64,000 nt of DNA from Polyangiaceae bacterium (lineage in GTDB: Bacteria > Myxococcota_A > Polyangia > Polyangiales > Polyangiaceae), in NCBI GenBank assembly GCA_020633235.1, contig JACKEA010000004.1, forward strand, positions 744,001-808,000. Direction: 5' to 3'. Positions 1-8,239 of this stretch are shown in pieces; positions within the stretch are counted from its first letter, which is position 1, and each line of letters begins with the position of its first letter. The notes under the pieces are model-generated. The model was not told where the DNA came from and searched no databases. It saw only the letters and a list, made by a program, of their open reading frames with translations. Both the position numbers and the translations under genes were made by a program.

Positions 1-585
1 GTTGTGGGTGGAGAGGAGAATCGTGCGGTCCTTCCCGATCTCCTTGATGTACCGCAGCACCTCGGCCTTCTCGTTGGGGTCGAGGTCGCTGGTGGGCTCG
101 TCCAAGATCAGGATGGGCGGGTCGTGGATCAGGGCTTGCCCCAGGCCCACGCGCTGCCGGAACCCGTGCGAGAGAGTCCCGATGTCCTTACCCATCGCCT
201 GGGCCAGACCGCAGACCTCGATCACGCGCTTCAGGCGTTTCTTGAACTCGCCCTCGTCCAGCCCTCGGACCTGAGCGGTGAACCGCAGGTACTCCAACAC
301 GTTCATGTCGGCGTACAGCGGCGCGCGCTGAGGCAAGTAGCCGAGGGAGCGCCGTACGGAGAGAGGATCTTCGAACACGTCGAAGCCCTTCACCCGCGCG
401 CTGCCCGCGCTGGGGGAGATGAAGCAAGTCAGGATCCGCATAGTGGTGGACTTGCCGGCGCCGTTCGGCCCCAGGAATCCGACCACCTCACCTTTTTCGA
501 CCTCGAAGCTGACTTTGTCGAGGGCGCGAACGGCGCCGAATCTTTTCGTTAGCCCGTTCGCGGAAATCATCACGTCGGTTGCCAT
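1..585 (-). CDS. ABC transporter ATP-binding protein (3' end cut off by window edge)
   Basis: This is the nucleotide-binding subunit of an ABC transporter; it hydrolyses ATP at the inner membrane to drive a partner permease that is not in the window. Reading from ATG 585 the protein shows Walker A GPNGAGKST near residue 40, the signature region LSHGFRQRVGLGQAL near 140, Walker B ILILDEP followed by TSDLDP near 160, and the switch histidine in STHN close to the window edge. The arrangement resembles the CcmA/GldA group of simple ABC-2 exporters, where one ATPase gene is followed by a permease gene. The C-terminal roughly 100 residues lie outside the window, and the substrate cannot be inferred. 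No gene overlaps its start; the 230-bp gap to fliP should hold its promoter. Confidence 0.93.
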   Translation of the reverse strand, partial: MATDVMISANGLTKRFGAVRALDKVSFEVEKGEVVGFLGPNGAGKSTTMRILTCFISPSAGSARVKGFDVFEDPLSVRRSLGYLPQRAPLYADMNVLEYLRFTAQVRGLDEGEFKKRLKRVIEVCGLAQAMGKDIGTLSHGFRQRVGLGQALIHDPPILILDEPTSDLDPNEKAEVLRYIKEIGKDRTILLSTHN

Positions 586-790
586 CCGACCTCCGAAGGA
601 ACGTTTACCGTCCCGCGTATCGCGTTACGTGCCCGCCTGCGGCCATCACGACCAGCGCGTTGGGCCGCGGCATCCTATCGACGACGCGATCCGTGTCAAC
701 ACGCCGAAAAAACAGCATGCGAGCGCCGAAAAAACCAGGGACTCTCGGGATTATTCCCGCCGGTGACAGTTCTTTTCGCCTCGCCGGTTT

Positions 791-804
791 GGGGGCCGGC
801 CCCC
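791..804 (-). terminator. GC-rich perfect palindrome just after fliP
   Basis: GGGGGCCGGCCCCC is a perfect 14-bp palindrome lying 11 bases beyond the fliP stop codon. Its position suggests the end of the fliO-fliP transcript. There is no clear T-run on either side, so an intrinsic terminator is only a possibility; a Rho-assisted or RNA-stabilising hairpin fits equally well. Confidence 0.3.
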
Positions 805-814
805 ACGACTTGAT

Positions 815-1576
815 CTAACCGACTCGGTATCCGGTGACCAACGCTTGAGCCAGAAGCCCCCAGCCATCCACGGCAACGAACAGCAGCAGCTTGAAGGGCA
901 AGCTCACTTGCGTTGGATTCATCATCTGCATGCCGAGGGCGAGCAGCACGTTGGAGACGACCAGATCGATGATCAAGAACGGCAGGTAGATCGCAAAGCC
1001 CAGCGCGAACGCTTCGATCAGCTCGCTGACCACGAACGCCGGGATCACCACGACCAAGTCGTCCCGCCCGACCGCGGCGCGCTCCGCCTCCGGCCGGGCC
1101 AGCTTGGCGATCTCGAAGAAACGATTGCGTTCTCGTTCCGAGGCATTCGCCTTGAGAAACGCGCGCAGCGGTTCCCGTGTCGCGTCGATCATGCCAGTCA
1201 CCAACGCGGAGGTGTCCTTCGCGGCTTCGCCTTCGAACAGCGGCTTGGCGTTGTCGGCGATGCGCGATCCCACGGGAGCCATCGCCAGGATGGTCAGGGC
1301 GGCGGACAGCGCCATGATCACGGTGTTGGACGGCACGTTCTGCGCGCCGATGGCGCCGCGTACGATCTGCAGCACCGTGGAGATCTTCACGAACGCCGTG
1401 AGCGTCATGAAGGCGAAGGGCAGCAGCGTGACCAACGCCAGGGCCACCACCAGCGCGACCGGCCGGGTCAGCAAGTCGTCCGCGTTCTGCGGCTGCGCTT
1501 CCGCGATGCTCGGCGCCAGCGCGAGCCCGAAGGCGAGCGTTGCCAGCAAGCGACGCCGGACGGCACGGCGCTTCAT
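815..1576 (-). CDS. fliP: Flagellar/type III secretion export-gate protein FliP (SctR family)
   Basis: FliP forms, with FliQ and FliR, the inner-membrane export gate of flagellar and type III secretion systems. The 253-residue product has the usual family length and an N-terminal signal-like segment (LLATLAFGLALAPSIAEA). It carries the conserved central block RGAIGAQNVPSNTV and the C-terminal membrane block with SELIEAFALGFAIYLPF, LALGMQMM and SLPFKLLLFVAVDGW. Its ATG overlaps the stop of fliO (ATGA), so the pair is translationally coupled. FliQ, FliR and FlhB are not adjacent, which is unusual because fliOPQR normally run together. A type III secretion (SctR) role instead of a flagellar one cannot be excluded. 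Confidence 0.93.
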   Translation of the reverse strand: MKRRAVRRRLLATLAFGLALAPSIAEAQPQNADDLLTRPVALVVALALVTLLPFAFMTLTAFVKISTVLQIVRGAIGAQNVPSNTVIMALSAALTILAMAPVGSRIADNAKPLFEGEAAKDTSALVTGMIDATREPLRAFLKANASERERNRFFEIAKLARPEAERAAVGRDDLVVVIPAFVVSELIEAFALGFAIYLPFLIIDLVVSNVLLALGMQMMNPTQVSLPFKLLLFVAVDGWGLLAQALVTGYRVG

Positions 1577-1941
1577 CCCTCGCCGTCCTGGGATTCGGGC
1601 GCCTTCTCTGGGGGCTTCGGCTTCTTGCCGAGCACTCGCCCGAGCACGTCCGCGAAGGCCGGGTGCGGCTCTCCGAGGTCCAAGTCCACCAAGTCCTCGC
1701 TCACTTCCCCTAACTTCGCGAGGCCGGCCTCGCTGGCGCCCACCACGTACACGGTGCTGCCCACGCGCACGAGGTAGATCGCGCGGCGCCCGTCCAGCGG
1801 CAGGCGCCCCACCAAAGACACGGGCCCCGCGGGCCGGCCCACGCCCACGCGGCGGGCGGCGACCAGCACCAACACCGCCAGGACCACCACCCCCAGCAGT
1901 GTCACCACCGTTTCGACGACGTACTTCGTCAAGGGGGACAT
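1573..1941 (-). CDS. fliO: FliO-like export-gate assembly protein
   Basis: FliO is a small membrane protein that helps FliP oligomerise during assembly of the flagellar export gate. The 122-residue product has one N-terminal membrane helix (residues about 8-30) followed by a basic stretch and a small cytoplasmic domain with the pattern LVGRLPLDGRRAIYLVRVGSTVYVVG, cut here to its key idea: R-x-x-L-LVxVG-x-x-xLLG in other FliOs. I chose ATG 1941 because the longer reading frame upstream (to 2037) has no membrane-like or conserved sequence. The last codons overlap the fliP start. Assignment relies on topology and the position before fliP, as FliO is poorly conserved. Confidence 0.72.
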   Translation of the reverse strand: MSPLTKYVVETVVTLLGVVVLAVLVLVAARRVGVGRPAGPVSLVGRLPLDGRRAIYLVRVGSTVYVVGASEAGLAKLGEVSEDLVDLDLGEPHPAFADVLGRVLGKKPKPPEKAPESQDGEG

Positions 1942-2054
1942 CGCGGGCGGAGGGTACACCCGACGGCGGAGGCGGGGCACTGCTGTTTTGGGCAGGTGCT
2001 TGCCGTCAGGTCCGACGATTGACCCGCACGGCGACAAACGCTACGCGCCGCGTC

Positions 2055-3287
2055 GTGGCACTCGTCGTCCAGAAATACGGTGGCACTTCCGTCGCCAACC
2101 TGGAGCGCATGCGCGCCGTGGCCGAGCGGGCGCTCGCGACTCAAAAGGCCGGCAACGAAGTCGTGGTGATCGTGAGTGCCATGGCGGGCGAGACGAATCG
2201 CCTGCTCGGTCTGGCGCACGACATCAGCCCAGTCCCCGACATGCGCGAGATGGACGTGCTGGCGTCCACCGGCGAGCAGGTCAGCTCCGCGCTGGTCGCA
2301 ATGACCATCCACGCGCTGGGCGGTCAGGCGCGCAGCCTGTTGGGTCACCAGGTCAAGATCCAGACGGACGCGGCGTTCACCAAGGCACGCATCCACACCA
2401 TCGAGGGCTCCAAGGTGCTGTCCACCGTGCACGACGGCAACATCGCCGTGGTGGCGGGTTTCCAGGGCACGGATCCCGAGGGCAACATCACCACCCTCGG
2501 CCGTGGTGGTTCCGACACCAGCGCCGTGGCCATTGCGGCCGCCATCAAAGCGGACGTTTGCGAGATCTACACGGACGTGGAAGGCGTCTACACCACCGAC
2601 CCGAACATCTGCCCCACGGCTCGCAAGATCGAGCGCATCAGCTTCGAAGAAATGCTGGAGCTCGCGAGCCTGGGCGCCAAGGTCCTGCAAATCCGCTCCG
2701 TCGAGCTCGCCATGAAATACGGAGTTCCGATCCACGTACGGAGCTCCTTCACCGACACCACGGGAACCATGGTCACCCACGAAGAAGGTCTCGAGTCCGT
2801 CGTCGTCGCCGGCATCGCCATCGACAAGGGCGAAGCCAAGGTGCAGCTCATCAACGTCCCCGACCGGCCCGGCGTCGTCGCCGAGATCTTCGGCCAGCTC
2901 GCGGATCAGAACGTGTCCGTCGACATGATCATCCAGAGCCCTTCGCGCGAAGGCGGCACCACGACGGACGTCACCTTCACCGTGGCCAAGACGGATCTCA
3001 CGCGCTGCAAGGATCTCATCGAGCAATGCGCGCGGGAGATTGGCGGCGCTGCCATCGAGTACGACCCGGACATCGTCAAGGTCAGCATCGTAGGGCTCGG
3101 CATGCGTTCCCATGCCGGCGTGGCCAGCGAGATGTTTCGCATCCTGGCCGCCGAGGGCATCAACATCCAGGCCATCAGCACCAGCGAGATCAAGGTCAGC
3201 TGCCTGATTCAGTCCAAGTACACCGAGCTCGCCGTGCGCGCCTTGCACGACGGATTCGAGCTCGACAAGGCCCCGAACCACAACTGA
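2055..3287 (+). CDS. lysC: Aspartate kinase
   Basis: Aspartate kinase phosphorylates L-aspartate with ATP, the first step towards lysine, threonine, methionine and diaminopimelate, in the cytoplasm. The 410-residue product has the family length. The kinase motif VQKYGGTSVA sits at residues 4-13, followed by an amino-acid-kinase fold with GRGGSDTSA near 145 and EIYTDVEGVYTTDP near 170. The C-terminal 140 residues form two ACT domains (VSVDMIIQ near 290, INIQAISTSEIKVSCL near 370) that normally bind lysine or threonine for feedback control. The start is a GTG chosen because the kinase motif begins four codons later; the frame is open much further upstream but that part is not conserved. It is transcribed divergently from fliO. 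Confidence 0.97.
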   Translation: MALVVQKYGGTSVANLERMRAVAERALATQKAGNEVVVIVSAMAGETNRLLGLAHDISPVPDMREMDVLASTGEQVSSALVAMTIHALGGQARSLLGHQVKIQTDAAFTKARIHTIEGSKVLSTVHDGNIAVVAGFQGTDPEGNITTLGRGGSDTSAVAIAAAIKADVCEIYTDVEGVYTTDPNICPTARKIERISFEEMLELASLGAKVLQIRSVELAMKYGVPIHVRSSFTDTTGTMVTHEEGLESVVVAGIAIDKGEAKVQLINVPDRPGVVAEIFGQLADQNVSVDMIIQSPSREGGTTTDVTFTVAKTDLTRCKDLIEQCAREIGGAAIEYDPDIVKVSIVGLGMRSHAGVASEMFRILAAEGINIQAISTSEIKVSCLIQSKYTELAVRALHDGFELDKAPNHN

Positions 3288-3336
3288 CGCTTCTTCCGCG
3301 TCAGTTCATTCATGTCGGTCCGCCGCGAGCCCGTCG

Positions 3337-4969
3337 CTACGCGCCGGCCCCGAACGTCACGCGGACGTCGTCCCCCTCGAGCGTCACACGCGCCACCGCG
3401 TTCCGTAGCTTCGGGCGTCGCGCCAGCTCCACCGCGACCGGTGCCATCACCCGCTCTTCCAGCACGCGCTCGAGCGGCCGCGCGCCGTACTTCGGCGAAT
3501 GGCCGAGCTCGGCGAGCTTCGCCTTGGCCTCCGCGGTCACGTCGAGCCGGATGTTGCGCTGGCCAAAGCCTTCCCGCGCGCCGATTTCCGCGAGCTCCAA
3601 GTCCACGATCCGAAGCAGGGACTCGGACGACAGCGACGTGAATGGCACGACGCGATCGATGCGGTTGAACAGCTCCGGTCGAAAGTGGTCCCGTACCGCG
3701 CGAACCTCGGCTCCGTCTGCTCGACCTTCTGCACCGAACCCGGCCAGCGTTCCGGATGTCCCGAGGTTGCTGGTCATGACGATGAGCGTCATCCGCATGT
3801 CCACCCGACGGCCGCCGGCCGTCGTCAGGCGTCCTTCTCCCAACACCCCCAAGAGCAGATCGAAGACCGCGGCGTGGGCCTTTTCGATTTCGTCCAGTAG
3901 CACCAAGCTCAGCGGTTGGCGAGCGACCTGCTGCGCGAGACTCACGGAGTCGCGTTCGTCCGCCATCAGGCGCGCCACGGAGCCGGCAAAGAAGTAACTG
4001 TTCCGGTGTGAGCTCGCCGAACACGCGCGCGCGGCCACGCTCCAAGTAGCGCAGCACCAGACCCGTCATGTCCTCGTGGCCGCCCGGGCGCCCGGAAAAC
4101 AGATCGTCGAGGTCGTCGAAGTAAAGCACGGCGTCGACTTCCTCGGCGGCGGCCATCACGTTCGCCACGCGCTGCTCCAGCTGACCCAGAAAAGACTGAC
4201 CTGCGACCAGCTCCGCCCCGGAGGTCGCGAGCACCATTGGCGCGCGGTGCTCCCGCAGCGCCAGGCGCAAGAGCTCGCTCTTGCCCACCCCTGGTGGTCC
4301 CACGAGCACACCGCTCGGTCGACGCTCGTCCAGAAGCAGCCCCGCCAGCTCGGAGCTGTCCCGCCCGATGACCGCGGTCGTGCTCGGCCACACGCGGCGC
4401 CCGATGCTCGCGAGCAGCTCGAGGGCAGCTTTGCGCTTCGCCTCCCCGTGAGTGGCAGCTTGCTTCGAGCGAAGCATCACTTCGGGCCGTACCAGGGAGA
4501 AGGAACCGGCGGGCAGCAGGTCGAGATACTCGGCGCCGTCCAGGTCCAGCGCTGCGGCCATGCGCAACACCTCTCGCTCGAGAACCGGATCCCGAGCCGC
4601 TGCGTCGTCCGCTTCCGTGAACACCACGTGCCTCAGCGCCGGCACCAGCATCCAGCCGCCGCGTTCCGTCACGAGCTCCAGTGCGTCGAGCGCGAGGGGC
4701 GTGCGCATGCGCGGCGCTCGCCAGCTTCCGGGGCGGGGAACCAACACGGAGATGGCGCACGGCGTCGCCGTTTCCGGCAACACGAAGCGAGGCACCGCGC
4801 TCGGCGGTAGCTCACTCAGATATTGCCCCAGAAACAGCGCGAGATCGTTCAGCGCCACTTCCGCGTCGTCCGCGAAGGCGGCCAGGTCCGCTGCCCCGGC
4901 GCAGGTCGCCGACACGAAGCCGCCGTGCTCCCGCAAGATCACCAGCGGGTACAGGGCCAGCTCCGACAT
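3337..4969 (-). pseudogene. ClpA/ClpB-like AAA+ ATPase gene, frameshifted with an apparent internal deletion
   Basis: Two adjacent frames each encode part of a class I Clp/HSP100 ATPase. From ATG 4969 one frame gives a 150-residue N-domain, then AAA-1 with Walker A VGPPGVGKSELL near residue 225 and Walker B VLYFDDLDDLF near 285, ending around GELTPEQ. From about 4000 the next frame gives the C-terminal half of AAA-2: LVLLDEIEKAHAAVFDLLL (Walker B), MTSNLG (sensor 1), RPELFNRID (arginine finger region) and GARPLERVLEERV (sensor 2). The rest of AAA-1, the linker and the AAA-2 Walker A are absent, about 300 residues by comparison with the family. A single-base frameshift therefore does not explain it; a deletion of roughly 0.9 kb with loss of frame does. 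It could be a genuine pseudogene or an assembly error. Confidence 0.8.
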
Positions 4970-5031
4970 GGGACGCGCAGCGTATCACGACGTGATCGTC
5001 GTTCCGCGCGCTCCTTCGAGGCGTTCCCTTG

Positions 5032-5115
5032 TGTTGGTGAGACGCGGAACCACGCGGTACCCCGGGACGGTACCTGGCGTCGTTCCGCGACGGGGCTCGC
5101 GCCGGCCCGACAAAG
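5032..5115. repeat. Dispersed hairpin repeat element, composite copy
   Basis: The gap between the broken Clp gene and the DUF2378 gene contains TGTTGGTGAGACGCGGAACC on the left and GGCTCGCGCCGGCCCGACAA on the right, with GGTACC-centred inverted sequence in between. The two ends are imperfect inverted copies of the motif GCGCCGGACCAACA seen in other gaps of this window (for example 18254-18307). It can fold into a long hairpin between two convergent or tandem genes. Confidence 0.6.
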
Positions 5116-5123
5116 AAATGGAG

Positions 5124-5675
5124 CTACCAGCGCAGCTCGAAGACGACGCGTTCTGGCGTGATGGATGCGACCTCGGCCTCGCCTTGGATGCGGCACAGAT
5201 CGAAGACCGCGGAGAAGGACGCGGCGACGCTCTCCAGCACGGCGGGGCTCTGGCGAAAGGCCGTGGGCGGATCCTTGTGGTGGAGCTCCACGCGAAAGTC
5301 TTCGGCGTCCAGAAACTCGAGGGTGCCGGCGTGTTTGTACATGTGGCTCCACGCGCGGGGCGTCCACTTGAGGATCTTGTTCGGCTCCAGGCCGAACAAG
5401 CGCACGGCTCCGTCGCGCAGCGGACCCAGCAGCGGGCCGTCCAGGGACTGCTGCATCGACGTCTTGGCCCAGCGGCGCACGCCCTCCATGCCAACCACCT
5501 CACCCACGGCGTCGGTCAGCGCGACGTCGAGGTCGAGCGGGAGCCACTCCATGCGACTGGCGCGTTCGATGGCGCTCACCCGCGTGGTTCCCAACTGGTG
5601 ACGCACACGATGGGCTTGCCCCACTCCCAATAGTTCAATGCTGGTCAAGTTCGATTGAACGTGACTGGCGCGCAT
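5124..5675 (-). CDS. DUF2378-like (TIGR02265) myxobacterial protein
   Basis: The product has 183 residues and no recognisable catalytic motif, signal peptide or membrane helix. Its layout matches the myxobacterial paralogous family TIGR02265/DUF2378: a helical N-terminal half, then a C-terminal alpha/beta part with KWTPRAWSHMYKHAGTLEF near 103-121 and a final strand VVFELRW. The neighbour at 5738-6343 appears to be a distant paralogue, with the same kind of C-terminal half, so the two form a tandem pair on the same strand. ATG 5675 was chosen because the upstream part of the long open frame overlaps the neighbour in another frame. Function is unknown; family members are scattered through myxobacterial genomes. 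Confidence 0.6.
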   Translation of the reverse strand: MRASHVQSNLTSIELLGVGQAHRVRHQLGTTRVSAIERASRMEWLPLDLDVALTDAVGEVVGMEGVRRWAKTSMQQSLDGPLLGPLRDGAVRLFGLEPNKILKWTPRAWSHMYKHAGTLEFLDAEDFRVELHHKDPPTAFRQSPAVLESVAASFSAVFDLCRIQGEAEVASITPERVVFELRW

Positions 5676-5737
5676 CAGCGGATTCGGCACTCGTCCCTCC
5701 CTGCGGTTCCAATGATAGCGCAGGGGGGCGCGAGGTG

Positions 5738-6343
5738 TCAGCGAAGCTCGACGTCGAAGCAGAAATGCCCGGGACCGCGCACCTCGGCGCGGATACGAGG
5801 GTGCGCGCCGAAGGCCGTGGATATGCCCTCGAGCTGACCCAGCTGATACTCCCAGGCCCCGTCGAGACCGGAGAACTCGAGGCGGACGGTTCGAGCGTCC
5901 AGCTCTTCTGCAGTGATCGTCCAGTCTCCCGGTGCCACCTTCTCGTACACCATCGGCACCTTGAGCAGAGCGGACTTCGCGTCGTGGATCATCGCGACGA
6001 TGACGCGTCCGAGGACGGACTTGGCGAAGACGTCGAAGTCCGAGCGCGACAAGCGACGCATGCTCTCGCGATTGCCGACGGTGGGATATGTCTTCACGGC
6101 GGCGGCAAAGTGCAGCCGCGTGTAGTCGCGCTGGGGGTAGTCGCGAAAGTTGAGGTAGCGACCGTCGCGAGGCGGTTCGAGCAAGCGCTTCTGGAGCTCG
6201 GGCCACTCGTTTTCGAGACGGTCCACCAAGCCCTTGAAGAACATGCCCCGGAGCCGATAGGCCTCCGGCACGCTTTCGATCGTCTCTTCGATGTCGAGAT
6301 CACCCTCGAGGCGATCGCCTGGAGTCACGGTCGTGACCGTCAC
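5738..6343 (-). CDS. DUF2378-like (TIGR02265) myxobacterial protein
   Basis: This 201-residue cytoplasmic-looking protein begins with an acidic tail and then the motif RLRGMFFKGLVDRLE near residues 31-45, which is the hallmark start of TIGR02265 proteins. A helical region follows, then ALLKVPMVYEKVAPGDWTIT near 125-144 and a C-terminal beta-rich part ending HFCFDVELR. It sits 62 bases upstream of the related gene at 5124-5675 on the same strand, suggesting an old tandem duplication. The family has no proven biochemical role. The gap before it (6344-6590) is shared with the divergent lipoprotein gene and must hold promoters for both. Confidence 0.65.
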   Translation of the reverse strand: MTVTTVTPGDRLEGDLDIEETIESVPEAYRLRGMFFKGLVDRLENEWPELQKRLLEPPRDGRYLNFRDYPQRDYTRLHFAAAVKTYPTVGNRESMRRLSRSDFDVFAKSVLGRVIVAMIHDAKSALLKVPMVYEKVAPGDWTITAEELDARTVRLEFSGLDGAWEYQLGQLEGISTAFGAHPRIRAEVRGPGHFCFDVELR

Positions 6344-6549
6344 GTCGTCCGATTAGAGACGTATGGCCAAGCAGCGGCAAGGCCCGGGGTTTTGAGCCGG
6401 GCACATGACCCCTGACATCTCACCGTAATCACACGGTCTACGCCGTGTCACTGGAAGCGACTTCGGTGCCAAAGCGCTGGCGTCCCGGGCGCTTTCGTCG
6501 CACGATAGCCTCGAGCGTCGGGCATTCTCCGGCCTCGAAATTTTCCGGA

Positions 6550-6576
6550 CCGCGGGCGTCGCCCCGCGGCATTTTT
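6550..6576 (+). promoter_or_regulatory. Terminator-like hairpin in the leader of the repeat lipoprotein gene
   Basis: CCGCGGG (6550-6556) and CCCGCGG (6563-6569) form a perfect 7-bp GC stem with a 6-base loop, followed directly by CATTTTT. This is the form of an intrinsic terminator, yet it lies only about 15 bases before the start codon at 6591. It could be the terminator of nothing upstream on this strand, so an attenuator or RNA-level control of the lipoprotein gene is the more interesting reading. Confidence 0.4.
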
Positions 6577-6590
6577 GCTTGGAGCCACAC

Positions 6591-7796
6591 ATGAAGCTGA
6601 GGACGGTCACGGTTGTCGGGCTTTTCACCCTTCTCGCTGGGAGCGCACTGTCCGCTTGTCGGGCAGAGGGCAGCTCGGGCGGCGGCAGCGGCGGCGCGGG
6701 TGCCACCGAGGGCGGCACGGGAGCTGCGGGTGGCTTCGGCGGGCTCAGCGGCGGCAGCGGAACTGGGGCTAGCGCGGGCACCGGCGCAACGGGCGGGAGC
6801 TCGGGCGATGGCGGCAACTGCGTTCTGGGAGACGAGAATACGGACGCCGCGTGCTCGGACGGCTGCGACAACGACAGCGACGGCTTCTCGGATTGCGACG
6901 ACTACGACTGCAAGACGACCACCGCCTGTTCGGGCCCCGCGGAAAACTCCAACCCCGCCTGCTCCAACGGCGTGGACGACGACAACAACGGCTTCACGGA
7001 TTGCGAGGATTTCGCCTGTCAGGATCGCATCGTGTGCGCCGGCGAGGCGACCAACGCCAACTGCTCCGACGGCAAGGACAACGACGGCGACACCAAGATC
7101 GACTGCGCCGACGAGGATTGCCAGAGCGAGTCCATCATCGTGTGCAACGGCTCCTCTCCGGTGAGCCCGCTGCCGGACAAGTCCCAGTGGCCGGCGCTGA
7201 TCAAGACGGCGTGCACCAACGGCATCGACGACAACAGCAACGGCTTCACCGACTGTGGAGACTTCGACTGCCGCGACAATTTCGAGGTCGTGGACTGCCA
7301 GGACTTGCCCCCCGAGGGCAACAACGCCACCTGCTCGGACGGCATCGACAACGACAAGGACGGCAAGACGGACTGCGAGGACGGAAACTGCCAGGGCGAG
7401 AGCATCGTGGTGTGCAACGGCAACGTGCCGGCCTCCCCCATGCCGGCCCAGAGTGAGTGGACCAATCTCGCCAACACGCGCTGCAGCGATGGCGCCGACA
7501 ACGACAACAACACCCACAAGGACTGCGACGACTTCGGCTGTTCGTGGAACGCGGAGGTCACCGTGTGCGGCGCGGAGAACACGGACACGCTGTGCTCCGA
7601 CGGCCAGGACAACGACAGCAACGGCTACGCCGATTGCAAAGACTTCTCCTGCAGCAAGAACCCGTTCGTGACCGTGTGTGAGACCGGCTTTGCCAAGTGC
7701 TCCGACGGTCAGGACAACGACGGCAACGGCTTTACGGATTGCATCGACCTTTCCTGCAATCCGCCGACTGGCGCGAAGAGCAGCGCCTGCATGTGA
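6591..7796 (+). CDS. Lipoprotein with eight Cys/Asp repeats
   Basis: The product is a 401-residue lipoprotein. The signal peptide ends in the lipobox LSAC near residue 22, followed by a flexible Gly/Ser/Ala/Thr linker of about 50 residues. The rest consists of eight copies of a module of the form C-S-D/N-G-x-D-N/D-D-x-[DN]-G-x-x-D-C-x-D-x-x-C, about 20 residues each, separated by variable spacers. The Asp/Asn pattern resembles thrombospondin type 3 and MopE-type repeats, which bind calcium, with paired cysteines probably disulphide-bonded. It is likely exposed on the outer membrane. I chose ATG 6591 (MKLRTV) over the in-frame ATG 6579 because TTGGAG precedes it at the right spacing and it gives a normal signal peptide. 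Similar lipoproteins are common in myxobacteria; no function is known. Confidence 0.85.
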   Translation: MKLRTVTVVGLFTLLAGSALSACRAEGSSGGGSGGAGATEGGTGAAGGFGGLSGGSGTGASAGTGATGGSSGDGGNCVLGDENTDAACSDGCDNDSDGFSDCDDYDCKTTTACSGPAENSNPACSNGVDDDNNGFTDCEDFACQDRIVCAGEATNANCSDGKDNDGDTKIDCADEDCQSESIIVCNGSSPVSPLPDKSQWPALIKTACTNGIDDNSNGFTDCGDFDCRDNFEVVDCQDLPPEGNNATCSDGIDNDKDGKTDCEDGNCQGESIVVCNGNVPASPMPAQSEWTNLANTRCSDGADNDNNTHKDCDDFGCSWNAEVTVCGAENTDTLCSDGQDNDSNGYADCKDFSCSKNPFVTVCETGFAKCSDGQDNDGNGFTDCIDLSCNPPTGAKSSACM

Positions 7797-7821
7797 TGCG
7801 GCCGCGCCGCCGCGGCGACGA

Positions 7822-8163
7822 TCAACGTCGCCGCGGTTTGCCGCCGGCGCGGATCTTGGCCAGCTCCCAGGTGCCCAGCACGTTCCGTAGCTGCTGAAGC
7901 TGCCCTTCGCCCACGTTCCCGCTCGACACCACGATGCGAGGACGACGGTCCTCGCTCACGGCGCGGAGCCGCGCGTGGCTCACGGGTGGGCGCCGAAGCA
8001 CGTCCGCCAGGTCGTCGAGCAGGCGCTGCGGAATGCGTCCCCGCACGAAGCGCACGCGCCCGCCGTCCACTTCCAGGCAGAACAGCTCGTTCGAACGCCA
8101 AATGGCGACCGCGAGGGGTATCGCCAGAACGGCGAGGATGGCGAGGCCGACGAACAGGTTCAT
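7822..8163 (-). CDS. Small membrane-anchored protein, DUF3634-like
   Basis: The 113-residue protein has one N-terminal membrane helix (residues about 2-24) followed by a soluble domain with GGRVRFVRGRIPQRLLDD near 37-54 and a C-terminal QLQQLRNVLGTWEL. The pattern 'read-out of a VRGRIP motif after a single helix, then RLRNV' is that of DUF3634, small inner-membrane proteins of unknown role. A GTG four codons upstream (8175) is an alternative start; ATG 8163 gives a cleaner membrane anchor. It is divergent from the kinase gene at 8240. Confidence 0.6.
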   Translation of the reverse strand: MNLFVGLAILAVLAIPLAVAIWRSNELFCLEVDGGRVRFVRGRIPQRLLDDLADVLRRPPVSHARLRAVSEDRRPRIVVSSGNVGEGQLQQLRNVLGTWELAKIRAGGKPRRR

Positions 8164-8239
8164 CGCGGAAAACACCGCACCCGATTCCCTTTGTTGGGTG
8201 CGTGTGACGTTTTGGCTACCATCGCTGGCGCCCGTGTCA

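Noticed and set aside
6591..7796. Eukaryotic-type thrombospondin gene transferred recently
   Set aside because: The repeats and lipobox are common in myxobacterial lipoproteins and base composition matches the neighbours.
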